64,000 nt of DNA from Ascocoryne sarcoides NRRL 50072 (Eukaryota > Ascomycota > Leotiomycetes > Helotiales > Gelatinodiscaceae): contig KB205945.1 of assembly GCA_000328965.1 (NCBI GenBank), positions 2,527,543 through 2,591,542 of the forward strand, in the 5' to 3' direction. The position numbers and the translations under genes are program-made. Below the pieces are notes generated by a model. It ran no database searches and was not told the DNA's origin. It saw only the letters and a program-made list of their open reading frames with translations. Positions within the stretch are counted from its first letter, which is position 1. Each line of letters starts with the position of its first letter. Below are positions 1 to 12,095 of this stretch, piece after piece.

Positions 1-300
1 GAAGGAGGGGGGCTTGGTAGCTGTAGGAATGCGGGAGATAGTCTTTGAGAGATGGATGGCGTTGCTGGCCCCCCCCGCCTCCTCCAGAGGCCCGATGCTC
101 ATCGAGTCGGTATTTTGGCTGGAGGAGGTCGAAGCTGCTGTCGGTTTACGGTCCAAGTCGAGATTCGATTGGCTTGGGAGAGAGTTGGACATGAGGGCGG
201 GTGTATTTCTCTCGAGGGGGCCATTAGAAGGGATGTCTCTGTCGGCGTTGGAATCGGTTGTTGGGTCTCTTTTGAGCTCATGATCTAGTGACGATGCCAT
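1..300 (-). CDS. N-terminal fragment of a protein gene cut by the left window edge
   Basis: An ATG at 300-298 (minus strand) opens a frame that stays open for 100 codons to the first base of the window. It begins MASSLDHELKRDPTTDS and continues as a Ser/Asn/Pro-rich, probably disordered, hydrophilic stretch, ending near the edge with ISRIPTATKPPSF. No intron is needed and no hydrophobic segment appears yet. Several fungal MFS transporters have this kind of long polar N-terminus followed by a similar ISRIP-T-KPP motif just before the first membrane helix, so an MFS transporter is a guess, not a call. The competing plus-strand frames have no protein-like character. The sequence directly shows the open frame and its start; identity needs the sequence left of the window. 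Confidence 0.5.
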   Translation of the reverse strand, partial: MASSLDHELKRDPTTDSNADRDIPSNGPLERNTPALMSNSLPSQSNLDLDRKPTAASTSSSQNTDSMSIGPLEEAGGASNAIHLSKTISRIPTATKPPSF

Positions 301-1367
301 CGTGATGGAGGATGTAGGTTGGAGTTGAAAGCTGTGTCTCGACCTCGACTGATATGAGCAATCCCCTATCTGGGTTTGAAATCAATCATCTTCCATGGAT
401 AAGATTATTTGTGATCCTATCCCCACGGAGATTGGCGACTTAGAGCTCGAGGCCGCTACCGAAAGTGGGAGCCGGGCTTATACATACTCACAGGGATCAG
501 ATATGCCGAGGAATTATACTTTACGAAGCGTAAGTCCGAATAAGAAACCCACTTCTTTCTTTCACCAGACCGCAATTCCTCACACCGCGATTCCTAAAAT
601 CCGTGCGGAGTAAACCCAAAAGTAAATTCCGCATAATGCCTCAGGCCATAATAGTTAACGTACCATATCATATCTACCCAGCGTGCACGTTAAGGATCTG
701 CATATATCTTTCTTACTATGAGAATTTCTATCCTAGCATTGTTGGTCCCTAGCTCGGGTGAGTCCGAGTTGTCAACTCTCCTTCACCCCCCCATGCATAA
801 GCCTTTCTTAAGTAACCTCCATAGTGGAATCACTTCAAAAGTATAAAGCAATCTCTGAAGTAATCAACACAATGTAGATGATACTTGGAACATGTCGTTT
901 TTCGTTAAATTCTGAGTGCCGGTTTATCTTTGGGGTATAGGAAGTGTCAAAATGTGCAAGTCAAGTTTGCAAGGCAAGCGACCCGAAGACCTAGAAATTT
1001 CCGGTTAGGGATAGTACAAAAGTCAAAAGCAAAATCCCCTGTCTCTAGTCAACACCTAAAGATGATGGGTTTCCATGTAGACGCTCGAAGAAGCCAGGCA
1101 ATTTTAGTTAGGATATCAAGTTCTCTAAGATCGCTTCCGAAGTGGAAATAAAGTAGATGAGAGGTTAGTACTGCAAAGGTTTTTCATAAAGGATATAATG
1201 CCACGAGCACAGAGGCCCAATGCTATATCATTTCCCCATACCGCCATAGCTATGCCCTGCAACGCCTCAACCCCATAAATACAGTAAGATGCAAAAGTGC
1301 ATCTCTCAACCTCATATTCCCGGGAAGCCCATAAAATCCCAAATGCAACAGTAGGGTACATATATCA
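301..1367. other. Intergenic spacer between the left-edge gene and rad50
   Basis: About 1.07 kb without a credible gene. It serves as the 5' region of the left-edge gene and holds the 3' region of rad50. Short open frames (for example 395-613 and 930-1151) have no recognisable content. No tRNA, repeat array or mobile element was seen. Confidence 0.5.
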
Positions 1368-4300
1368 TTACATAATTTCTGCAAGAGACTGTGCTTCGAT
1401 TATGCTATTCTGCTCCGAATTCCGACTAATACGGTAATAAATATCGCCGAACTCATTGCATTTCATATCCTTTAAGAATTCTTCGTCATGCGTGATAACA
1501 ATGAGCTGAAAGTTGGCTTGATGCTTTCGGGCCTTGATGATTTTATTGAGAGCTTCCGCAAGGGCCCTAATATTGTCTCTATCGAGGTTGGTTGTTGGTT
1601 CGTCTAAAGCGATAACCTTCGACGCCTGTTAGTATGAATCGTTGAACTTGAGCTAGGCAACTTACACCACAGTTAATACCAAAACATTCAGCAAGAGCGA
1701 GACGTATGATGATACTAGCAAGGACCTTCTGGCCAGCACTACATCGACCTCGCATGTCCATCTCGGCATCTTGCTTGACCATGACCACACGGTAGTTGTA
1801 GTTTCGCCTTGTGCTCTTGGCACTAGGATTTTCGTTTTCTGAGCGAATCATAATCGTGTCGACATCGGTTCCTTGATAGGTGCTTCTCCAGAGTTCCCCA
1901 GCAATCGCGTTGATCTCTTCCATCTTCATAGTGTGATACTTCATGATAGCGTTATCTAAGGCACCGGAGCATTTTCCTAGATCTTCAATGGCAGCTTTTG
2001 TTGTCTCAACCTTGACATGCATTTCGCGGTATTTTTTGGCTGCATCCTGGTAATCCGTCTCCCATTCTGCATACAAATTCTCTAGCTCTTTGTCCTGCGC
2101 GCGGATTAGCCCTACCGTTGGGCCAAGTTCGCTGGTGAGAGATGTGCGGTGATTATCGGCAGCAAGGGCTTCGGCGCGAAATTTGTTGTAGTCCTCGGTT
2201 GCATTGTGTGACTCCAATTCCTGGATTTGCTCATTTAACGTCTCCAGGTCACGGAGAGTTTTTCGATATCTAATATTGTCGACAATACTTCTCTTCGTAT
2301 GTTCACTATCGGCTCTCCGTTTTTTTACTTGGTTATTTTCTGCAGTCACCCGGAGTAATTCGCTTTCGATACGCTCGATATCTTGCTCGATTGTCTTGAT
2401 TGACCGAAGGCAAGCTGCAAGCTTTCCAGGACCGCCACCGTCAATGTAAGCATTTATACTATCCTCAACCAACTTGAATTTGTTAATCGTCTCAGATAAT
2501 CTATCCTTTTCAACCTGCACATCTTTCGATTTAATTTGGCCACGTCGCTGCGTGTCGTCATGCTGGGTTTGTGCCTTGGCAAATTGAGGGCCAAGAGCAG
2601 TGAGCTCAACATCTGCTTCTTGAATGGCCTTTTTATGCAGAGCTGTACTTTCTCGCAGCTCTTCGATCGTAGCCAAAAGCCCTTGTTTCTTTTCTAATTG
2701 ATGAGAGGCAGAATCTAATTTGTTGGATATTACGCTCTCTTCTCTCTCGAGACGATTGATTTCATTCATCGCTTCATCCCGGCCAGACGACAATTTAGCA
2801 ATTTTTGCCTTGAGAGAGTGAATTTGTTCATCGCAAACTTCTGATTGTTCCTTGATCTCAGTAACGGTCATGGTGGTACCAGACTTCTTCTGCTGTGACG
2901 ACAATCTTTCAAGATCGGCCTCGTGCCTTGTGATGTCATTGCGATAATTGGCAATACTGGTGACCGTGGTAGAAAGAGCTTCAACGTCTCGCTTGGCGGC
3001 TTCTTCATCCTTTACGATGCTATCGAACTGCTCGCACTTTGACAATAAAACAGCTCGATCACTATCCATCTTCTTGGCCGTCCTGTCAAGAGCAGGAATC
3101 TCAACATCGTGCAGCTTCTTATAAGTGTCATATTTCAATCGCGCGGCAGAGGCAATGTGATGATCCTTGTTAAGTCCAGCGAGTTCTTCCTCGAGCTCCT
3201 TTTTTTTGTTCCCAGTGTACTTATCGATCAGCTTCTTGAGGATTTCCGCCGCAGCCAATGTTTCTTGTTTATTAGAAAAGGATCTTCGGCAAAGTCTACA
3301 GCAGTTATTGTCTTTAATGATCTGTTGGGCCTCTGTATAGTATTTCGAGATATAAGCGAAGCCATCAATTTCCTTCTGAACCTCATTACACGCCTCTTCC
3401 AATCCCTTAAGCTCTTCGGGATATGAATCGACACTTTCGATAGGGTTTCCATCTTTCGTGGTGATGGAATTTAAAACAGCCGATTGACACTTCTGCATCT
3501 CCTCGGTCTTTGCTGTTGAAGTAGAGCGATTATCCTTCAGCTTGAATTCCAGGTTACTTAATTCTCGATCGGTACCATCTTGCTGCTTCCTTGCTTCACG
3601 CAGAGTGCGATCTTTCTGATCCAAGACGTTCTGGAAATCGCGATCCAACGTCTCGGGGCTCCAATCTGGACCGATGACGGCTGTGAGTTGCTCACCGTAG
3701 GTAGAGATCAAGGTTTGAAGTGCACTCTGTTGCTCCTTGAGAGTCTTTTTGGTGAATTCTAGAGCAGCAAGATCCCGGGAAAGTTTAGTGCTTTGGAAAA
3801 GCTCCTGCTTCAATCTTCTCTCTTCCTGCTCTTGCTCCCGCAATTTCTCGTTCTCGTCATTCAGCCTCGAGTCCCAACAGCCATCCTGATAATCAGTTTG
3901 TGTCTTCGTCAAAAGACTCCTCGTATCTTGAAGAGAGGCTTCAAGAGCAGCTTTAACACCTTCGTTCATAAGAATGTGATCCGCCTCCAGTTGCCGCTGT
4001 TTTGATTTTTTCTCATTAGCCGCAATGGCTTGTCTGGCGTTAACCTTTTCGTTCGTCCGAGTTGCTTGTTTCGTCTCCAGCTCTGTCAGGGTTGCTTGGG
4101 TCTGTTTCAACTCGTCATTAGTAGTCCTCCTAATCCGATCGAGCTCAGCGTCCTTTTCCCGAGACAGCTTTTGTATTCTTTCCACGAACTCTCGGATCTG
4201 GTGGTCTTCGAGATCTCCATTATAGCCTCGTAAAGAGTGTATGCGTGCTGCTTCTTTGACAAGTTCAACACGAGATTGTATTGATCTCTCGTAGCTTTCC

Positions 4301-5679
4301 TTTTCTGCTTGGTGCTGGCCTTTCTCGGCCTGGTTGTCCTCTGCTTTCCGACGAGAATTTCTCAGGTCTTCTTGGAGGTCTCGGTACTGTTGTTGGAGGT
4401 CAGCCTCTTGCTGCTCATATTCTCGCATTCTTTCCTCATATTTCTCGAGTGTGGATTGCAACCACTCATCTGAGTCTTCCAATTCCTCTAAATTTGATTT
4501 CAGGCTGACGAGAAAGGATTTGAGATTTTCTGATGACTGAATCTTTGAATTCAAATCATTCACAATTCCCAAAGCGGCAGTCTTTTTCTCGTGCTTCTCC
4601 TTCGAAAGGGCCTCGGCGGCTGCTATCCCTTTTTCTAGATCCTCCTTCTTTACCGTCAGCTCGTCAATCTCGTCACCGAGAGCAGTCAGCTTTCTCTTGA
4701 CTCGATCTGCTTTGTCTTTGAGGCTCTTGAAATTTGCTTCGTGTATCACTAGCTTCCCTAGTTCTATTTTCTGGGCCTTCTTCATCTTCGTGAGACTGTC
4801 GATGGCTTTCGTATACTTTTGAGCCTCGAATATCTCGTCAAACTTGACCTTCAATTTTAAAGGTTCGCTCATAGGCCATAATGAGTCGTCTTGGTGGCAA
4901 AAGATAACATTTTCTAGAACAGCTCGAGATACTCCTAGCTGGGCCGGTACTACCTTGTCCAGTTCTGCAACTCGTGTGGATATAGAAACTCTCTCGCCAT
5001 TATTCATCATGACAAGTTGACATTCGAGGGTTTTCTGGGTCATCGAAGCCTTCTTCACCGTCAGGGATAAGCTTCGTGTGATGATGCAAGTATTCTTCGA
5101 AGCATTTCGAAATCTCAGCTTGACCTGGGCTAAAACTTCCTTTTCACCACACAGCTGGGAAAGTTAGTCGGAGCTGTTAGAGGGGCTTGGAAAATTCGCG
5201 GCTAAGGCTGGGAGAGATGGGGATATTACCTTTGGGTCATGGATAAATGCCCCGCCTTTGCTGTTTGGTGGAAGTTGGCCCGTGGAAGCATATTTGAGGC
5301 ATTCGATAATGGTCTAGAAATATCAGCTTGAGCTCAGAGGTGTTTCTAGACACCCACGTACAGTCTTGCCCGATCCATTGTATCCGACTATAAGGGTCAA
5401 AGGAGCCGTAAACATGATGCTCTCGCCATGCTGATTGTCGAAGGAACGGACTCTTAAAGGAGCGACTCCGGTCAGCCTTTGCAGATATCATAGAAAGGGC
5501 AGATATGAACGAATAGTTCGCCAAACAAAATGTGTCGGGCATAATGCCCCGAGCAGAATGACTACGCACCCTTGGATTTTCAACTTCTCAATTGTAGCTA
5601 TCGGTCATTGTCAGAGGCCTATTCTAACTTCCGCCTGTTTGCGGGAACCAGCTTACACCTGCGAAGACATGTTAGCCAT
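1368..5679 (-). CDS. rad50: DNA repair protein Rad50 (Mre11 complex ATPase)
   Basis: Rad50 is the SMC-like ATPase of the Mre11-Rad50-Nbs1/Xrs2 complex, which senses, tethers and processes DNA double-strand breaks. Exons on the minus strand: about 5597-5570 (TIEKLKIQG), 5452-5362 (VRSFDNQHGES to Walker A GYNGSGKT), 5313-5230 (TIIECLKYASTGQLPP), 5154-1666 (long coiled coil), and 1625-1368 (Walker B/D-loop ALDEPTTNLDRDNIRA, ending EAQSLAEIM). Q-loop FCHQDD is present, and the zinc hook CRLC lies near residue 690 at the coiled-coil apex. The ABC signature lies just before the last intron (CSAGQKVLASIIIRLALAE). Length is about 1,310-1,320 residues, normal for the family. The final intron is only 40 nt. 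The first coding exon is unresolved: ATGs at 5679 and 5670 lie next to a good donor but give the wrong phase. Divergent from wc-2. Confidence 0.95.
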
Positions 5680-6417
5680 GAATCCTCTTGTTGCCGGGTT
5701 GGTCGAGATAGCTCTTCTTTTTCATAGGGGGCAGGCCGTCAACCGCGCAGCCTCGTTACGTTGGAACTCTCGCTTTTGCATCTTGAAAACACCCTCGATA
5801 GCCTCCACACGGCAGTAGCTCTCGAAGATACAAATGAGCGCTACCAACCAAGAGAAGGAGAAATAGAAGGGGTGGGAGAGACGGGGCAGATAACGAGATT
5901 GGAGATAGCTTACATCTTGTCTATCTAGGCTGCTGGTCCAAATCCATACAGCTGGACAGTTCAGTTCCTAGCTTGTGATATGCAACCGGGGGTCCAAGTC
6001 GGTGGGTTTGGGGATAGTGGAGTGGGAGTGGTTCTGTGGACGAGATGGTTCGATGGGAACAAAGAACGAGGAACGCCGATAGAAATGGAGACGCGACGAG
6101 AAGGCGCGGAATCACGTGGATCGTCCGCTCCGCCCCGGGCTGCTCCACCCAGCGTCTCCGGTCTCCGCCCGCTGGCCCTCCGTCCCCTCCGCAGTTTCGC
6201 TTCCTTCTCCTTGGCCGGTCCCGGCTCCCGGCTCCCGGTGGGGTTGGATTGTGATGTCTCGGGCTGGTATGGTCGCTGCTGGGCCTTAGCTTAGCTTCCC
6301 CCAGCTCAACGCTTGTTCCCGCCGCACTGCCAAACGATGATCAGGACCGGTCTGTAAATTTGTCTCTCCTCTCCCTCCTCACACAAGGCAACTTGGCCTT
6401 CAGAATACGCGCATTAT
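5680..6417. promoter_or_regulatory. Shared 5' region of rad50 and wc-2
   Basis: About 740 bp separate the divergent rad50 and wc-2 starts. The stretch contains a CACGTG palindrome at 6113-6118 and a GC/pyrimidine-rich block at about 6120-6240. No coding frame here resembles a protein. It must hold both promoters, though no TATA box was assigned. Confidence 0.5.
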
Positions 6418-8054
6418 ATGTGCTCTTCGGAATATGTTTGCATGTCTCAGGGACCCTCACCAATGAATTTCAACGATCCCAGCATGGATTCGTCTGTGTA
6501 TTATTCCGAAATCATGGGAGCCCTCGATAGCCTTCATGGGGGTCTGTCAGCCTCGCAGGTGAGCTTGATCGCATCTCCTGACAGCCTATACGCTATTCCA
6601 GTCTCCATACTAAGGTTAGCCAGGCGCCGTTGGACGGGAACGACACCTCAATGACGGGAACTGTTGAAGAGACATCGCTTGATGACTACGACAATATGCC
6701 GATTACACTCGATGGAAGCAGCCTTGAGGGTGGCGGCAGTCAAAAGCCATATACACCGGCCACCTCTGCCATGCCGCGAAGCGATACGGGGCTCACAGAG
6801 AATAGAGATAACGCTTCCAACCTTTCTGATATGGCGATGAGCGGCGCTGGAGCGGGACCGCTCCCAACGGGCTTTGGTGTTCAGTCCAGCCTGTCGGGCG
6901 GCAGCACGCTTACTGAGTTTACCAAGAGGCGCAACTGGTCGCAGAAGGTGGTTGAAGAATTGAAGGACTTATTGCACATTCTGACGCCTGATGGCCGGAT
7001 CGTGTATCTCTCTCCAAGTGGCGAGTCGTTAACGGGATACCCTAGGGAAGAACTCGTCGGCAAGTTTATCGTGGATTTTATACATCCAGACGATAGTGGT
7101 ATCTTTGTGCGGGAGTTCAACGAGTCGATTGCAAGCGGCAATCCCCTTCGTTTCTTTTATCGGTTCAAAAAGAAGGAGGGAACCTACGCAATCTTCGAGT
7201 CCCATGGGCACCCGCACTTAACTGCTGATGCTTCGTCATTTGGGTTGAACAACACGGCAGGCTCGTGCAGCGGGTTTTTCATGATGGCACGGCCTTACCC
7301 AACCAAGAATGCGGCACTTCTAGATTCGTTTCTTGAGCACAAGATTGAAAATGAACGTCTCAGGAAGCGCATCGAAGACTTGAAACGGGAAGAGGCCGAG
7401 GAAGCCGAGGAGGCTCGAAAGAGTTGGCAGAAGAAACTTGAAGGAGGATCTGTTTCTGTATCCGAGGAAACAGATACAATGGGATCCACCACCACTACGC
7501 TACCACTCAACATGGCAAATCCGGATGTTTTAGCCATGCCACCACCCGCGAAGCCGTCATCCATAAATCCAGCATTAACCCAACAAAATCTCGAAGATGC
7601 AAACGCCGGCTGGAGACCAGATTCAATCAAGGATAAGATGGCCCGCTACGAAGGCGCTTCGCACATTGAGACCATTGAAATGCTTACCGGTCTGCGCTAT
7701 CAAGACGGAGAGAGGAGCCATGGTATCAGTACAGGCGATATAAGCCCTGCGTTGATTAGAGGCGATGCTGGCATCGCTATCCCAATCGACAAGGAGATGA
7801 GGGCGAACGAGAAAAAGAAGAAGATCAAGCTTCCAGATGAATTCGTTTGCACAGATTGTGGTATGTATCTCCCAAATCTCAAATAGTATTGTTGAATAAT
7901 TCTTTGTGCAGGTACTCTTGATTCACCAGAGTGGCGTAAAGGGCCCAGTGGTCCAAAGACGCTCTGCAACGCATGTGGACTCCGATGGGCGAAGAAAGAG
8001 AAGAAGGATAAAAAGGATAAGCAGCAGGCTGGCCAAGATCTATCTAATGTGTAA
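6418..8054 (+). CDS. wc-2: White collar 2 (PAS + GATA zinc finger blue-light/clock regulator)
   Basis: WC-2 partners the LOV photoreceptor WC-1 in the white collar complex, which activates light-induced and circadian genes in the nucleus. Three exons: 6418-6558, 6624-7860 and 7912-8054, giving 506 codons in consistent phase. The PAS domain is at about residues 150-260 ([20 protein letters not shown] ... [10 protein letters not shown] ... [20 protein letters not shown]). A charged helical stretch ([20 protein letters not shown]) follows. The C-terminus has a GATA finger, C-x2-C-x18-C-x2-C ([27 protein letters not shown]), split by intron 2, then a Lys-rich tail likely to be nuclear localising. 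There is no LOV flavin-cysteine motif, as expected for WC-2 rather than WC-1. A second in-frame ATG at 6442 (MSQGPSPMN) is an alternative start. Confidence 0.95.
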
Positions 8055-8885
8055 TTGGGAAACTATGGCACAGTACAGGGCGAAAGTTTGACACAAACAT
8101 GGCGTCATTTATGAAGGCTTGAGCATTTATGCACGGTATGACTTATCAGGGAGATTCCCCGAATGGGGTTCAAGGTGTTCAAGAGGGTATACAGGTATCT
8201 GGATTTATTCAGTATCGGTGGCGTTGGTATTGGAATTCATGATAAAAGGTTCAAATTGCTCAGGAGCATAAGATGAAATGAGATACGGAACGGAAAGTAA
8301 AACAGAATTTCTGGTACTATATCGAACAAAATATTTTACCCCATATTCTCCCTCTATTTCGTCCTCTCCTCGACTTCCATCTAATTCTGTTGCACAGCAG
8401 GATTCTCCCCTTTCTCACGCCAACTCCATAGGCCTAGCATCTAACACCAACAAAACGGCCCCTCTCTAGAAGCACTTAATTACACTTAACACCCATTCAT
8501 CAAGCAGATTTCAAGAACCTCAGATATGTACACTACAACACGGATTAAGTACCTCCTCTCCACCATCCCGTCCAATCCCCATTCCTCCAATCCCAATTCC
8601 TCCAGTCCCAATTCCTCAAAACCTGATTCCCCCAATCCCAATCCCACTTCCTCAAAACCCCATTCCACCAAGCCCATCCCCAATCCCTAAAACCCACATC
8701 CCAACCCTCAGCCTTTTGCAGCCATTGCCTATAACGCGGCTGGAAATCCTGCAACAGCGGTAAAACATACAACAGCATACCGAGGACAGAGGAGAATAAC
8801 ATAAGTCCTTTCACCATCATGACTATGACGGGAAGTATCCTCCCACCACCAGCATCACCCAAGACCAAAGATCCCCCCTTCCCCC
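8055..8885. other. wc-2 3' region with C-rich imperfect repeats, up to the gap
   Basis: The first half is ordinary 3' flank of wc-2. From about 8550 to 8700 the plus strand is an imperfect repeat of CCAATTCC/TCC-type blocks. Its minus-strand translation is a Trp-rich low-complexity string that should not be read as protein on its own. Between 8700 and 8870 the minus strand encodes a hydrophobic stretch (PVIVMMVKGLMLFSSVLGML) that may be the lost C-terminus of the gene on the other side of the gap. Confidence 0.45.
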
Positions 8886-8905
8886 NNNNNNNNNNNNNNN
8901 NNNNN
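8886..8905. other. Assembly gap (20 N)
   Basis: Twenty N bases in a C-rich context (CCCCC before, ACCCCCACCCC after). A run of exactly 20 suggests a placeholder of unknown true size. It lies at the 3' end of the minus-strand gene at 8939-10566. Confidence 0.95.
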
Positions 8906-8938
8906 ACCCCCACCCCACCAACCCCCGTCTATACCTCC

Positions 8939-10566
8939 TCAAACCTCACCCCTCCCCCTCCGCTCCACCCCAAAATAATCCACCACCCCACCCCTACTAA
9001 TCAAAATCTGCCTAAACCCCTCCTTCTCCCTCAGCACCTTATTCGGACACCTCCTCCCGTCTGTCTCCTCCAGCGCGTCGTCTGCTGCCCGGCCCGGTTT
9101 GTAGCGTCGGATGATGGGCCAGATGGCGATTTTGGTGAGGCGTTTGTGGGTTGAGGATGGGTGGGTGGGTGGTGGGATTTTGGCTCTGGGGTTGGGGTCG
9201 AGGGATGTGGAGGTGGAGATGCGTTGGATGTCGTAGCGGTGTTTGGCTTGGGTGTAAGCGTCCCAGACTCGTTGTTTGCTCAGGTTGAATTTGTCGGGGA
9301 GGAAGCTGTGGTGGTCGTCTGGGTCGAAGGGGTCGCCGGGGTGGAGGTCGATCATGTAGATTATGGTGGGGCTGGCGCGGATGCAGATGCTGAGGTAGGC
9401 GGCGGTGGAGATGAGGTTGTGTAGGTCTTGGTAATAGGGGCGGGTGGTGGTTGTGGTGAGGTGGGCATGGATGTAATGGAGGAGGGGTTGGAAGAGGAGG
9501 GCGGTTTGGGCGGTGAGGTGGGCGAGGGTGGGGTAGAAGTTTGGGGGGGCTGGGTGAGGTCCTAGGATTGAGCGGACGGTTTCGGAGCGCAAGGCTGTGC
9601 GTTGAAAACCTGATAGATTTCTATATTAGTTGCTCCTCTATGTATGAGAGAGAGGTTGTGATTAAAAAGGTATGAAATTAAGCGAGACAACAACTCAGGG
9701 GAGGGATTGAGGGAAGGGGAAAAAAGAATGTGAAAAGATAAGAGGAGAGGCAGGGAAGCGAGATAAGTACCTTCACCATCCAAAAATGCCCTCTCAATCT
9801 GCAATAAAAGCCCCTTCTGCTCCTCCGTCGCCCCAAACAAATCCTCCTCAAATATCTTCCCCCTCAAAACCCTCACCAACACCCCCATAACCAACCACGT
9901 CCTCTCCTCCCCATCCCTCAACAACTCATCCCACTCCCCATCTCCCTCACTCACCTCCGCCACCTGACTCGCCCAATCCACAAACTCAGCACTAAACGGA
10001 ATCTCATGCCACGGGCTCTCAAACGGCGGGAGACCAGGCGGACTAAAGTACTTCCGCACAAACGCCTCGATGTTATGAAATAGACGTCGGAAATGCTCGA
10101 CGTACCAGCTATCCGGCCGGTCTGTTGTGGGGTGCTGCATATATTGAATCGTAACCGGTTCCGGGACGTCTTTAAGCACGTCGAAGATCTCGCGCGAGCC
10201 ATCAGCCGAGACGGAGATATCTCTCTCGTGCCCCTTGTCTCCAAGTATATTTCCTCCTCCTCTGGCATCTCTCCAGTCCGTATCTGTCATTTCCTCTCTC
10301 TCGGTAGAACTCCGTTCCTCCCCCGCCTCCTGCATCATCTCAACCCCGATACTCCTCTTCTGTCTAGGAACCGAGCACGCATCCAACAACTCCTCAACCA
10401 GCCCCGCCATCTTCCTCGTCGACTCGGGACCCCATTTCTCATCTGGCTCGTCGATGGTCTGCAGCGTACTCCGTATCCGACTTGCTCTCTCCGCTTCCTT
10501 GTCGAACCGTACAGATGCAGAAGGGGTGAAGTTAGTACGAGACTTTGCAACCCTTCTTTTACTCAT
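8939..10566 (-). CDS. Fungal protein of unknown function, 3' end uncertain
   Basis: Two exons on the minus strand: 10566-9771 and 9609-8939. The 161-nt intron (gtactt...cag) restores phase and joins DGEG to FQRTALRSETVRSILG. The product as drawn is 488 residues. The start chosen is MSKRRVAKSRTNF (10566); another in-frame ATG lies at 10602. The N-terminal quarter is basic then acidic and disordered. A folded, Trp/Phe/Leu-rich region follows (SWYVEHFRRLFHNIEAFVRK, then a helical C-terminal half). The stop at 8939 sits only about 33 bp from the gap. An open hydrophobic frame beyond the gap (8870-8700) with a candidate splice donor near 8926 suggests a missing last exon carrying a membrane helix. 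I do not recognise the family. Confidence 0.7.
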
Positions 10567-12095
10567 TTTGAACGATATATTTATGCTAGTAGATTTATTC
10601 AATGATAATAGCCCGAAGGGAGGTGTATGATGATTTTATATATAACATGTAGATGGTAATACGGCTTTCCTCTATAGAAGTAGAAATAATTATGGGAAAT
10701 GGCAGAAGTAGCTTATAAAGAACGAAAGTCCATTGTAAGAAAGGGAGGAATAAAGGAACATCACTACAAGTAAACACGCAAACAAAGAACCTCCTATCCT
10801 CTCCAGAAGCATCAACAAGAAAGAGAAAATCATATTTCATCTCCTCCCTATCCTCCTCATTCCCCTTTGCTAACCCACACGCCTATAAAAATGCCAAAAT
10901 CGCCACAAGTCCGATACCCCTGCATCATTCATCAACTGCAAATAACTCATTTACACTTCTATATAAATTAGCGCTATTTACTACTTAAGAAAACTTTCCC
11001 TCAGCCATATATCTATAACACATATAAACAAGAAAGAGAGGAGCACAAAGTTCTTCTATAAAGGCGACAAGAATGCCAACATACCAAGAGAGTAATACCT
11101 AAAAGAAGGGAGATGCCAAAATAACAACATATCGATATCTCATAGAGAAGAAGAGGCAATCATGAAACACGATGATAAAAGAGCGAGCGAGCGAGTGAAG
11201 GCAGAGTGCGATGAAGATAAGAACATGACGCGCAAGGTACCTAACTACATAACGAGGTAACGAACTAACTAACCAAACCCACCCACCCATCAAAAAACAA
11301 ACGCACAAAGAAAACACCGCCAATACCAATCAAAGAATCTCATAAAGCAGAGACAGGCAGAGAGAGAGAGAAACAAACAAACAATAGATCAGAGAGAGAG
11401 AGAGAGAGATGTCACGATTTACGAATGAGAATGGCGATGAAAAATAGAATTATGATTACGATTGCCGCACAGAAAGAGATCCGATAGGTGTTCCTCGAGA
11501 AATACTGTAGACATCAAAACGTTTGGGACTGCAATGCAAATGAAGCAAGACCGCCTTCATTATCATGCTTTAGTTGCTAACTACCGTGCGGTATACCATG
11601 CTCTACCACTCTACCACACAATACCATAAAAGCTTATAAACAAGCGATCGTGGATTCAATAAATTCCATATAAGATAGAGCAGACATGTGCATCGCATTT
11701 CGTTGAATCAGGCACACGGGATATAATCGGGAGGGTAAGAAGAGATCAAGTAGTGATTAGCCGTCTAGGAGATCGGAGCGTATTCTTCCATCTCAATATT
11801 CCCAATACTATCGAATGCCATCCAATGCTATCCAAACCAACGCAACACTATCTGAATCATCTGAATCATCCAATCCAATCCAATCCAATCCAATCCATCT
11901 AGCTAGTCAGCCATTCATCCAACCATCCAACCCAATTTATCCAGCCATCCAAACCCCCTCAACCCCAAACGCCAAACCATCGCTCCACACCCAAACCAGA
12001 ATAATAATCAACACAACCCGCCCAATCTCACAAAGCCTCATCTCTCATCTCTCATAACTTCATAGCCATTTCCCCAACCACGGGACCTTAGATAG
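10567..12095. other. Intergenic spacer with microsatellites
   Basis: About 1.5 kb with no credible gene. It contains an (AG)n tract at about 11391-11409 and a pentameric ATCCA repeat at about 11871-11898 followed by loosely related CCA-rich sequence. It is A/C-rich on the plus strand in its first half. It is the 5' flank of the unknown gene on the left and the 3' flank of the DUF7514 gene on the right. Confidence 0.5.

Noticed and set aside
8545..8885. Trp-rich minus-strand frame near the gap as an independent gene
   Set aside because: The RNWDWRN-type repeats come from an imperfect CCAATTCC simple repeat. Only its hydrophobic first part is of interest, as a possible exon of the neighbouring gene.
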